From positions 434,001 through 498,000 of the forward strand of contig JAEBUN010000013.1 of NCBI GenBank assembly GCA_023014365.1: a DNA stretch of 64,000 bases. The letters are read 5' to 3'. Position numbers and translations under genes: made by a program. Of the stretch, positions 20,216-29,680 are shown in pieces (position 1 is the first letter of the stretch; every line of letters starts with the position of its first letter). The notes under the pieces are model-generated. The model had not been told where the DNA came from, ran no database searches, and worked only from the letters and a program-made list of their open reading frames with translations. The stretch comes from Lepiota brunneoincarnata (taxonomy: Eukaryota; Basidiomycota; Agaricomycetes; Agaricales; Agaricaceae).

Positions 20216-21213
20216 ATCAAAGGTTTCACTGATGTGGTGGCATATGCTATGGGAGCTGGTAGAGCGTTGGGAAGATGGGGAGTAGCAATGGTTGACAGGG
20301 GGTACGTGCTGAACTTGCTAGCAGCTGAATTTGATGACAAGAAGAATTGCGCAGCTTCTACAACATCCTCCATGTTCCAGGGGTGGTGCAGGGGATGGTC
20401 AGGGTTTTTCAGATGGAGCCTGGACATAAGCTTGTCCCGAAAGGCAGGATCAAAGCCATTGAAGAAGAGAGTGTTTCGCTCCTGTCTTGATATCTCTCCT
20501 TGTGCAATTAGCCAGTCTGAGGTAGTTGTGAACTGCCTGTAATATTCGCCAAACTGATAGTGTGATCGCATAGGTTCCCTAGCAGCCTTATCAACAAGGA
20601 TCTCCAGGTCTATAGTTGTATATTTGCGTTGCTCGTCAGCTCCTGGGTATAGGCCAAGTATGTCCTGCTTGAAGCACTGCCAGTCTGATCCCAGGGCTGA
20701 TGATTGGCTCTTCCAGACTTCATATTCTCGCCATTCGAGGTAGCAGAGGGTATTCTGGATTTTCTCTCGTTGGGTAAGGCCACAGCTGTCTGCGAGCAGG
20801 TCAATTTCGTCAAAAAATCGTTTAAGTGAGAGGGGATGGCCATCAAATTTTGGTGCTCCTCGTTCATGAGGACTGGGCATGTAGCGTTTTGGTTGTTGGG
20901 GAGCTAGTGGAGGAATAGAGGCAGGAATGTTTCTACCAGGGGTTCGCCAGTTTGCTGGGACAAACCCTGGTCGTGCTGGTGTCTGCAACCCAATGTTACT
21001 ATCATCTTGGAATGCTGTTGGGGGAAAGTGCTGGGATGGGTAGTGCAACGGGGTGTTAAAGTCTAGTCCAGTGGGAGGCATGCCATGTGAGCTAAAGTTG
21101 CCAGGAGAAAGTTCAAGGCTACTGAATGATGTAGGTGAGTGTAGGACCGGGAAATGTCTGGTGGACTCAAGTGATATGTTGGGCTGACGAAATGGGTTGT
21201 GAATAGATAACAA
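20203..21213 (-). pseudogene. Element B gag
   Basis: 336 codons with a Pro/Ser-rich N-terminus and a capsid-like part (FDGHPLSLKRFFDEIDLLAD, WREYEVWKSQSSALGSDWQC, FKQDILGLYP, GEYYRQFTTTSDWLIAQGEI). It starts 78 bp inside the 5' LTR. The frame is lost near 20203, just before the zinc knuckle. No other domain is seen. Confidence 0.75.
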
Positions 21214-21270
21214 GACCTCCTCAAGGAGGGTCCTGTCTGGTTGAATTGGGAAAAGTCTGGGTCAAGAAGC

Positions 21271-21288
21271 CCCTCGTGGTGGGCTCCA
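21271..21288 (-). promoter_or_regulatory. tRNA-type primer-binding site of element B
   Basis: Two bases after the 5' LTR end (CACTTCA) the sense strand reads TGGAGCCCACCACGAGGG. It starts with TGG, complement of a tRNA CCA end. I cannot say which tRNA it matches. Confidence 0.55.
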
Positions 21289-21738
21289 GTTGAAGTGAGG
21301 GATAGTGGGGTTGGTAGGCGAGCACGACTGCGTCCGTCAGTCACAAAGCTTTTGACCCAGAAGGGGGGGGGGTGGAGAGAGAATGAGAGAATGAGAATGA
21401 GAGCGAGAGCGAGAACAAGAACGAGAAAACGAGAGGGAGAGGGGCTTGAGTAGATAGAAAGAGAGCTAGGGTGTATTTTTCCACTCTCGCAATACAATTT
21501 TCTGGCTAGTTTTTTATACTACGAGGTGGACTTTTTAAATGGGGAAGTGAAAAGTATGGAACGGAAGAGATAGGAGGAGAAATTCCGTAACGAAAGATGA
21601 AGCATATGTTCTTTAACTACGGAAGGGGAGAGAGAAAGAATGGAAAAGGGAAAGGGGCATCGCCTATGCGATCCGTCGCTTGCATGACATGTCCATGCGT
21701 GTTGCTGGTCGCGTTTGGCGTGTTTTGGGTGGTGGATG

Positions 21739-23230
21739 TAGGGGTGCCGAAGTTCAGTTCAGAACTTCAGTTCAAACCTGAACCTCCTGAACTGAACCTG
21801 AAAGTTCAGTTCAGTTCAGGTTCAGGTTCAGCCCCTGGCCTGCCGGTTCGGTTCACGGTTCAGGCTTGCAGATGAGGGGCCTGAACGCGTTTGAACCCAT
21901 AAGTTAGAGTTTCTCAGTAAATATGAGAACTTACAACAAATTTCCCAGTAGAAATAGGAAGATTGATGTATATATCAGGGACGACTGCAGGGATTGGCTA
22001 GCGGTTTTCGCTCGTCGATAGCCCCTGTTAACACCTCTTGAACGCGCTGCTTTACACCCCGATTGACCCACCCCTTCCTTTGTCATCGCCATCAACATCC
22101 CTGACATTCATTCCTCATTTTGTAATCTCACACTGCACCATTCCTCATACTACTACCACCATTCAATGCAGATTTTCAAGGGCTTTCCAACGCCCTATTG
22201 CACAACCTGGGAGACACTCTTTCCGTGAAGTAAAACGTGTTTTCCTTGCTGATCATTATCCCCACACAGATGTCTCTGTTCTGGGGCCATTTCTCAACGC
22301 GTTGGGACATGCTAACTCACATCTGGAAGGTCTCTACCGTGCCTTTCCAACAAGCTCACTCACGTCCGGTTGCGCTTGGCGGTTGTCTCGTAATTTGAGG
22401 ATCTTTGTTGTCTCATCACTTCCCCCCCTTGCAGGGCTTCTGGGCCCACTGCCTTGCTTCAACATGCTTGGGCTTATCTTTTAATGTTGGAAATAAAAAC
22501 CAATTGTGAGTATCATGGTACACAGGGGGTCCAAGCATTGACCACACCCATGATCACCCACCTCCCTGTGGTATGGCTCCTGAGCATTTTATTTTTCTCA
22601 CCCTCTATGTAAAAGGTAGCCAGCATGCCAGGATAGTTATCTACTCCTTCTATTGTTCTGGGTTTACCTTAAATACCATAGCAATAATCCCCTGCAGTCT
22701 CAATTCTCACAGAGTCACACATACAAGTTTCTGAGGCTGTGAGTAGTCTTTATCACTTTCCTCTCATGACTATTACTTGTCTTCTAACAGGTATGGAATA
22801 CATCAGTTCTTGCATATATGAGTTTCTGAGGATAATGATCACTCATATTCTAACATTTTACTCTTATTCACCCTTCCTACCCTTCTTTGGCTATTTGTAC
22901 CTGTTTTTTCTTTTTTTGGAGGGGGCAAATATATGTGTATGGAAAAGATAGGTACAAAACTGGACTTCTAGATGGAGGAGCAGAAGCAAAGGAATGGGAG
23001 CTCAAGGAATAGAACTTTGACTAGTTTATTTCCAATATAAACACTTTTTATGACACAGTACAAAAAAGTTCAAGTTCAAACCTGTTTGAACCCTGAACTG
23101 AACCTCTTGAACTGAGTTCAGGAGGTTCAGTTCAGGTTCAGGTTCAGGTTCAGTAAATCTGGGTAGGTTCAGGTTTGAGTTCAGGCTGGGGGGGTGCTGA
23201 ACTGAACTGAACTGAACTTTGGCACCCCTA
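21739..23230. mobile_element. Non-autonomous hAT-like DNA transposon with GTTCAG subterminal repeats
   Basis: The ends are inverted repeats of at least 24 bp with one mismatch, starting TAGGGGTGCC(G/A)AAGTTCAG. The 8-bp target duplication GGTGGATG lies at 21731-21738 and 23231-23238. Both features fit the hAT superfamily. The first ~120 and last ~160 bp are packed with GTTCAG/CTGAAC hexamers in both orientations. No transposase is recognisable; a 148-codon frame at 22038-22484 has no hAT motif. At 1492 bp it is probably moved in trans. Confidence 0.85.
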
Positions 23231-23279
23231 GGTGGATGAGCCGGGAGCATGTGGTCACCATAGTTGTCTCCGTGGTGAA

Positions 23280-23617
23280 TGTTGAACTGAGTAGAGTCAA
23301 TAGTATCAGTGACACACTGATCACTAGTCACTAGCTCGAGTTGATCAACAATCACTGATGTATTCACACGTTGTTAATAGTAGTGTGATTTGATAAGCCC
23401 ACTGATTTGGTCAAGTGTAAAGGTTCTTTGTATGTAACTCCCCTTCACATAATAGGATTTGGCTAGTCTAAGGTCCCATCCTGTCAAAATGGACACAAGG
23501 TGTGAAACTCGGTGTCCACTAATTGACATCCCCAAGGGATGGGTGTACATAACAACTAATTACTTATATATCATAATTCGTTACTAACTAATAAGTGATC
23601 TGTCACTTTATTTAACA
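23280..23617 (-). repeat. 3' LTR of the copia element
   Basis: 338 bp, TGTTGAAC at the left and TTTAACA at the right on the + strand. It matches 28405-28742 with about three substitutions. On the sense strand AGGGGGTTG lies next to it at about 23618-23628 and may be the purine tract. Confidence 0.93.
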
Positions 23618-23717
23618 CAACCCCCTGACAGAACACTTCTTTAATTTGTGTAGTGGATCACCAATGCACAACCCCCTGATCCACTCCACACCTTCACTTA
23701 TCCAACTTCCTATTCCA

Positions 23718-25861
23718 TCATTTCCTTAGACCTATAAGATCACAGAACTTCTCCACCTTGACTTGGGCAAGAGGTTTTGTAAGCAGATCAGCTGGCATGT
23801 CATCAGTAGACAGGTGCTCAAGCTGTAGCTTTTTCATTGCCACCTTCTCCCTCAACCAATAATAACCCATGTCCAAGTGTTTCATCCTCCCATGGTGATC
23901 AGGGTTTTTGGCAACAGACATTGCAGACTGGCTATCAGTGTATAGTACTGATGGGGCACATGGAGTATATCCAAGCTCTCCTAGCAATTTTTGCATCCAC
24001 AGGATTTCTTTTCCAGCTTCATTTCCAGCCACATACTCTGCTTCAGTAGTTGACTTGGTGACTACAGGTTGAAGCTTGCTTCTCCAACACACAACCCCCT
24101 GACCCAGCTTCACCAAATATCCTGTTGTGGATTTGCGAGAGTCCTTGTCTCCTCCATGATCAGCATCACAATATGTCACAAACATCCTATCACCAATACT
24201 GGAGTCAGATCCATATGTGAGCTTATAGTCCAATGTACCCCTTAAGTATCGGAACAGGTGTTTAACAGCTGACCAATGAGCCATTCCAGGGTTAGCATTG
24301 AAGCGTGCTAGTACCCCTACAGCATAAGCAATGTCCGGACGTGTTGTAGTGGCCAAATACATGAGAGAGCCAACAGCATTCATGTAAGGGATATTAACCA
24401 TCTTTTGCTTTTCCTCTGGAGTTTTTGGACAGTCATCTAGTGTAAGGACCTTATTAGGTATCATGGGTGTTGTTCGTGGTTTGCACTCTGTCATTCCAAA
24501 CTCTTCCAACTTCTTTAGAATATATTGATGTTGGGACAGTGTCAATATGTGCTGTTGCCTATCTCGTTTGATTTCAACACCCAATAAGAATGATGTTTCA
24601 CCTAGGTCCCTCAATTTGAAATGTGAAGATAATTCTTCCACAAACTGGTCCATTTTCTCAACAGATTTTGATGCAATTGTGATGTCATCCACAAACATGG
24701 GGACGATTACCCGTACATCATCCCGGGCATAGAGGTAAACTGATGGATCACTGTGCAACCTATGGAAATCCATCCCTTTCATTACAGTTGCAAGTTTTTC
24801 ACTCCACAGACGAGGTGACTGCTTTAACCCATATAGGGACTTGTTCAGTTTACAAACATACTCTGAACCCCCTTGCTCAAACCCTTCTGGCTGCTTCATA
24901 TATACTTCAGCATCAATATCACTATTGATAAAAGCATGAGATATGTCCACAGTACGCAGATTTAGGTCTTCAATAGCAGCCAGAGCAAGTATAGTTCGGA
25001 TGGTACTCTGATGCATAGTTGATGCAAAGGTTTCAAAATAATCTTGTCCTGGTCGCTGACTAAATCCCTTTGCTACAATACGGGCTTTGTAACGCTCTAT
25101 AGAGCCATCTGCATTGTGTTTAACCTTGAACACCCATTTAGACCCAATTGCTTTCTCCCCTGGAGGCAGTGGTACAAGTGACCAAGTTCCATTTGTGAGG
25201 TGGGCATTAATCTCCTCTAGTGCTGCCTCATGCCATTTATCACCCTCACCATTTGGTCGCTCTAATGCCTCAGAGTATGACTGTGGTTCCATCTCTTGGC
25301 TATACTGAGCATTCTGTTGCTCATCCTCTGATTCTGAGTCAGTGACCAGTGGTTTAGGCTCTCTATGCTTCCAATATCCTAATGGGCATGCCACATTCCG
25401 TTTGGGCTTTCGAATAGCAATTGGTCTAGAGTCAATTTCAGGTTCACTTGGTAGGCCTTCTCTGATATCATCATCCTGTTCATCATTTGCTTCAACTTGT
25501 CCAGTTGGTGGTATTTGTACACATGGAGTCAATGGGTCAGTGAGTGGTACCAGGATTGGTTCAGGGGCTGGTAGAACAGGTTCTTTATCATTTATATCAT
25601 TAGGTTGCAATTGGTTATGGAGAGGACCATTTAAACCAATACGCTCATCAAACTCTGCACGTTCACTGATAACTATTTTCTTTGTAACAGGATTGTAAAA
25701 TTTCCACCCCTTATATCCTTCAGGATACCCAATGAATACACACTTTTCCATATGACTTCCAAGTGGTGACCTTTTATCCTTTTGGATATGGACATATGCA
25801 ATACACCCCCAAACTCTAAGATGACTAACATCAGGTTTCTTGCCATACCATGCCTCATATG
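23718..25861 (-). CDS. Copia pol, C-terminal part: end of integrase, reverse transcriptase, RNase H
   Basis: The frame is open for 722 codons (to 25886); the first few of these come from the solo LTR. From TPYEAWYGKKPDVSHLRVWG the copia integrase C-terminus begins, followed by an acidic, Pro-rich linker. The RT starts near WSLVPLPPGEKAIGSKWVFK, with YKARIVAKGFSQRPGQDYFE and the active box MFVDDITIAS (FVDD in place of YVDD). RNase H includes YCDADHGGDKDSRKSTTGYL and TEAEYVAGNEAGKEILWMQK. No stop interrupts this part. It is cut off from the upstream integrase by the solo LTR. Confidence 0.9.
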
Positions 25862-25866
25862 GTGTC

Positions 25867-26328
25867 TGTAAGGGGACAATCCACAAACACCCCTAAGCCT
25901 CCCAGCACACTGTACATCCCCCCTTTCAAATGTTTACACCCCAAACATAACCAGAATGCACCAGAGGTCCCCTCACTGCCCAGTTAAACCCCTCCCTTCA
26001 CCCTCTACACCCTCCTTAACCCTCACCTGCTTCCTCCCATTTCCTGTAGACTTCAGACTGTTATCTTCACTCCCCATACTCATTTTAATCACACCTGGCC
26101 TTGTGCAACACCCAGACACCACCGTCAAGCCTTGTTCAATTTATATTGATTATATAAGTCAAGTATATACATAGTTTTCGCCTGCAGGGGTTCCCTCATC
26201 CTATTCTCTTAGGATTTCCCTGCAGGTATGGACTCCCTACTTAGCTCACAGATTAATAATACTTAGGATTTCCCTGCAGTGACGTTTCGGCTCCCTGAGT
26301 TGTCTGAACCCTCCAGGTTGCCCTAACA
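25867..26328 (+). repeat. Solo LTR inside the copia pol gene
   Basis: 462 bp, TGTAAGGGG...CCCTAACA, flanked by GTGTC at 25862-25866 and 26329-26333. Removing it with one GTGTC rejoins the copia frame exactly, as LPSM-TPYEAWYG. Near its right end the motif CTTAGGATTTCCCTGCAG occurs twice (about 26206 and 26262). The LTR at 100-518 has a similar pair. No internal region remains, so it is a recombination product of a full element. Orientation is given relative to that other LTR. Confidence 0.9.
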
Positions 26329-26333
26329 GTGTC

Positions 26334-27091
26334 ATACTTGGCAGTACAGATGTGGGACAGCGATTCCAAACATGAACAAGTGCAGCAAGACATTCACCCC
26401 AGTACCCCTTTGACAGATTAGCTTCTGAGATCATAGCTGTGATCCTTTCATTAAGTGTTCTGTTTGCTCATTCAGCAACACCATTCTGTTGTGGCCTATT
26501 TCGCACAGTATATTGTCTAGCAATGCCACAATCATCAAGGAACTTGATAAAGTTTGATCCCATATATTCACCCCCTTTGTCACATCGGAAGGTTTTCAGA
26601 GTGTGTCCAGTTTGATTTTCTGCAAACACTTTAAACCGCTTGAATGCATCAAATACATCACTCTTTCTCTTTAAGGGTATGACAACCCGAAATCGAGAGA
26701 AGTCATCAATAAATGTAACCCAATAATTGAAACCACCCAATGATGTTACTGATACTTGGTGAAGATCAGAGTGAACAAGTTCTAATGACTGTGATGCTCT
26801 ATGTTCTGAAGGGGGGAATGGGTTTGCATGCATTTTTCCTGCTAGACATGGCTCACAGATTGGATCAGGCTTCTCAGATGAGCTTACTGTCATTCCACTA
26901 ACTATGTCACTTTTGATCATCTGTTTGATGTCCTCATAGTTGTGATGCCCAAGCCGTTTATGCCACAGAGATAGATTCAGAGGGAGAGTTGATGCAATAT
27001 GAACATTTTCTATATTTTCTACAGTAGAACCATCAAGATAACCAGTAGTACCTTTAACTGAACCAGTAAATAGTAATTGGTCTTTTTGGAA
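26334..27091 (-). pseudogene. Copia integrase core with an in-frame TGA
   Basis: The frame continues that of gag-protease after a TAG. GAG-pre-integrase has LWHKRLGHHNYEDIKQM. The integrase core has VHSDLHQVSV, TFIDDFSRFRVVIPL, FRCDKGGEYMG and NRPQQNGVAE. A TGA at 26465-26467 follows GVAE where copia integrases have Arg (ERANRTL). The frame then goes on through ANRTLNERITAMISEANLSK to LPSM at the solo LTR border. One CGA to TGA change explains the stop. Confidence 0.85.
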
Positions 27092-28366
27092 GAACTATAG
27101 TTTATCAAGAGAAATGTGAACATCAATCCCTTTATGAAGAGTTAGGTATAGAACAGCAAGAAGATTACTCCGTAATGCCGGAACATGTAGTACTCTGGTA
27201 AATTCAACATCTCTTTCTAATTGTCCATTAATAACTGGTCTGAAGATAACACGTCCAATACCCTCTGAATATACAATACTGTTGTCCGCAAGTCGAACAG
27301 GAACTCTAAATGGAGTGTAATCTTGTAACCAGCTTTTATGAGGGGTCATATGAGAAGAGGCCCCTGTGTCTATAATCCAATGGAAACTATTAGATGATGT
27401 AAAGCATGCCTCAAAACCAGAAAGAGTACTTGCCACATGAGCCGACTCTGGCATCTTCTCCCCACTTTCCTCAACTCTGTGTGCCTCTGCTGTATTTGTC
27501 CCAACTTTGTCTTTGCGATCATGACACACTCTCGCAATATGCCCCACTTTGCCACAGACATAGCAAGTGACTACAACCCCTGGTGTCTTTGGTTTCCACT
27601 TTTTCTTTCCTCCAAAGCCTCCCACCATTGCCCAATTGGCTATCTCTGTTTGCTTTTGACGATTGAGGTCCTCATTTCGGAAGGCAGCAAGGACAGTTGA
27701 CTTGGTCAATTTGTCCTGTAGTAGTAGTGCTGTTGACAGGTGCGCATAGTCCTCTGGTAATGCTCGAATCAACGCCATGCATTGTAGTTCCTCATCAAGA
27801 TTGGTAATGGTGAACTTGGTAGGACGTAAATCCTGTATAGTTGCCATTGCCTTCTCTATTCGTGTCCCCAGATCAACTAATGATTCCTCATCATTCTTAC
27901 GAATGGAGAAGAGATCATCATATGCATTGAATCGAGCACCAGGTTTCTTGGACTGATGCACCTCCTCAAGCTTCTTCCACATTTCAACTGGTTCCCCCAC
28001 TAAATCTCGAACATGCACCCTTTGGTCACGATCCAGTAACAGATATATGTCACCAGCAGCCTTTTGCACCTTCAATTCCCAAGCATCTATATTCCCCTGA
28101 TCCTTTTCAGGCTTCTTCTCCTTCCCACTGACCACATTCCACAATCCCTTTGACATCAACCATGCCTGCATTTCACCTGACCACTCTCCATAGTTGGAGT
28201 TGGTAAGAGGTGTAATTCTAGCACTGACTGAGTCAGACATAGTGATATCCAATAAATCCCCAATAAACTCGCAATAAAAGCGCAATAAACTCGCAATAAA
28301 AGCGCAATATGGTGGCAATAAGCCAATAGTCACAGTAGCAGCAATATGCAGCAGTATCCCCAACAA
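27092..28366 (-). CDS. Copia gag and protease
   Basis: 423 codons; the likely start is MSDSVSARITPLTNSNYGEW, about 43 codons inside the open frame. The gag region has the copia pattern (MQAWLMSKGLWNVVSG, MWKKLEEVHQSKKPGARFNA). A CCHC knuckle is CYVCGKVGHIARVC. The protease motif is WIIDTGASSHMT. The frame ends with TAG at 27092-27094 after HISLDKL. The next codons (FFQKDQLLFTGS) continue the polyprotein, so this is an in-frame stop rather than a natural end. Confidence 0.85.
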
Positions 28367-28392
28367 TCAATGATTAAAATGGTGTAGAGCCG

Positions 28393-28404
28393 GGGCCCAT
28401 AACC
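28393..28404 (-). promoter_or_regulatory. Primer-binding site matching the initiator-Met tRNA anticodon arm
   Basis: Directly after the 5' LTR the sense strand reads GGTTATGGGCCC. The + strand therefore reads GGGCCCATAACC, which is how the anticodon stem-loop of initiator tRNA-Met reads. Drosophila copia and yeast Ty5 prime from a cut half of this tRNA, so the same mode is likely here. Confidence 0.7.
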
Positions 28405-28742
28405 TGTTGAACTGAGTAGAGTCAATAGTATCAGTGACACACTGATCACTAGTCACTAGCTCGAGTTGATCAACAATCACTGATGTATTCACACGTTGTT
28501 AATAATAGTGTGATTTGATAAGCCCACTGATTTGGTCAAGTGTAAAGGTTCTTCGTATGTAACTCCCCTTCACATAATAGGATTTGGCTAGTCTAAGGTC
28601 CCATCCTGTCAAAATGGACACAAGGCGTGAAACTCGGTGTCCACTAATTGACATCCCCAAGGGATGGGTGTACATAACAACTAATTACTTATATATCATA
28701 ATTCGTTACTAACTAATAAGTGATCTGTCACTTTATTTAACA
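28405..28742 (-). repeat. 5' LTR of the copia element
   Basis: 338 bp, paired with 23280-23617. TSD GTGAA follows at 28743-28747. Confidence 0.93.
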
Positions 28743-28857
28743 GTGAATGAGCCGGGAGCATGTGGTCGCCGTAGTTGTCTCCGCGGTCTTGTCTGGGCTA
28801 GTGGAAGGGGGGATGATGGGTGCTACGTGAGCAGCCGTTGTTCGCTCTCCACAATGG

Positions 28858-29286
28858 CATCCAATTAGTCGATGGTAAAAGCTGACACTCCACGGAAATT
28901 AACTTGTCCTGTTTGCAAGCGACTACGGAAGCAAGATCTTGTGAACTCGATAGTAGGTCCAAAAACAGCGACCTACAAAGTCCTGATCCAGCCTGCAAAG
29001 TCACCATGCTGAGCTTCTCAATAGCCGTCGACAAGAAGACTCAGATCAAGAGAAGGTTTCAGGGATAATCTTTTCTGATGGATTATTTCAGTCCATCCGG
29101 TCTTCGCAACTACCTTTCTTGCATCAAAAGCAGCCAAAATTGGCCCCCATAGAGCTAACGGGGCTGCCGCCTCCTTCACACAGTTTCACACAGAGGGTCT
29201 TCTGTGTGCATTACCGCGTGGCACATCTGGAGTTACCAGTGGGAAATCTACTCCTCGGAGCTGACAGGTGAGAAGGACACGCAGGG
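28858..29286. other. Non-coding flank, diverged copy of blocks near 11270 and 11845
   Basis: It continues the sequence interrupted at 14585. The stretch 28905-29045 resembles 11270-11410 and 11845-11990 (GCTGAGCTTCTCAATAGCCG at 29011). No coding frame is seen. Confidence 0.5.
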
Positions 29287-29680
29287 TGTAGAACGAAAAG
29301 GCGCGTTGCAACAAAATCAATAAAATGAATGTGACCTGACGGGACGGTCACTGGGGCTTAAGTCTGTTGAAGGGAGGAGAGAGTGAGAGAAAGCGCATGT
29401 GATTAGAAGATAGCAAGTAACGACAATGGGTCTGAGGAGCGAGAGTAAGGAAGGGGGTGTAGACTACCGTTAGCGAGGTGCATGAGCACCCAGATTTATA
29501 CTACAAAGTCGGAACAATTTGCTACGAAATGTAGAATAAGGCACGAGAGAAAGTGAATGTGTATCAACGGATACAAAAAAGACAAACTACGCTAAGGAGA
29601 AGAGAATATTGTGCCACCGGGAGCAACAACGCTGAGGAGGGAGTGCGCATCGAGCTGTGCGTGTAGGCGTGTTTCTCACA
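29287..29680 (-). repeat. Solo LTR, family C
   Basis: 394 bp. On the minus strand it starts TGTGAGAAACACG and ends TTCTACA, and it matches the split LTR at 1100-1175/9418-9789. AGGG lies on both sides (29283-29286 and 29681-29684). A TATA box (TATAAAT, 29494-29500) is followed by the palindrome 29477-29490. No internal sequence is attached. Confidence 0.75.

Larger units (their letters stand above)
23280..28742 (-). mobile_element. Ty1/copia LTR retrotransposon, interrupted by a solo LTR
   Basis: 5463 bp with two 338-bp LTRs (23280-23617 and 28405-28742) differing at about three positions. TSD GTGAA at 23275-23279 and 28743-28747. Sense order is 5' LTR, half-tRNA type primer site, gag-protease, integrase, RT-RNase H, 3' LTR, a typical copia order. 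It is broken by stops at 27092-27094 and 26465-26467 and by the insertion at 25867-26328. It sits inside the 5' LTR of element B, so it is younger than B. Confidence 0.95.
14586..28853 (-). mobile_element. Old Ty3/gypsy element B with nested insertions
   Basis: Left LTR 14586-15180 (595 bp) and right LTR 21291-28853. The right LTR is also 595 bp once the hAT-like element, the copia element and their target duplications are removed. LTR ends are TGTGGAGA...CACTTCA on the sense strand. Four bases ATGG flank the whole (14582-14585 and 28854-28857). Coding remnants run right to left: gag, zinc knuckle, protease, RT, integrase. All are broken by stops and shifts. There is no chromodomain. Its integrase matches the fragment at 521-958. 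Confidence 0.92.
21291..28853 (-). repeat. 5' LTR of element B, split in three by nested insertions
   Basis: LTR segments are 21291-21738, 23231-23279 and 28743-28853 (the last two overlap target duplications). Taking out 21739-23230 with one GGTGGATG and 23280-28742 with one GTGAA leaves 595 bp, the length of the left LTR. Confidence 0.92.

Noticed and set aside
22038..22484. 148-codon frame inside the hAT-like element as a transposase
   Set aside because: No hAT, BED-finger or DDE-like motif, and it is too short.
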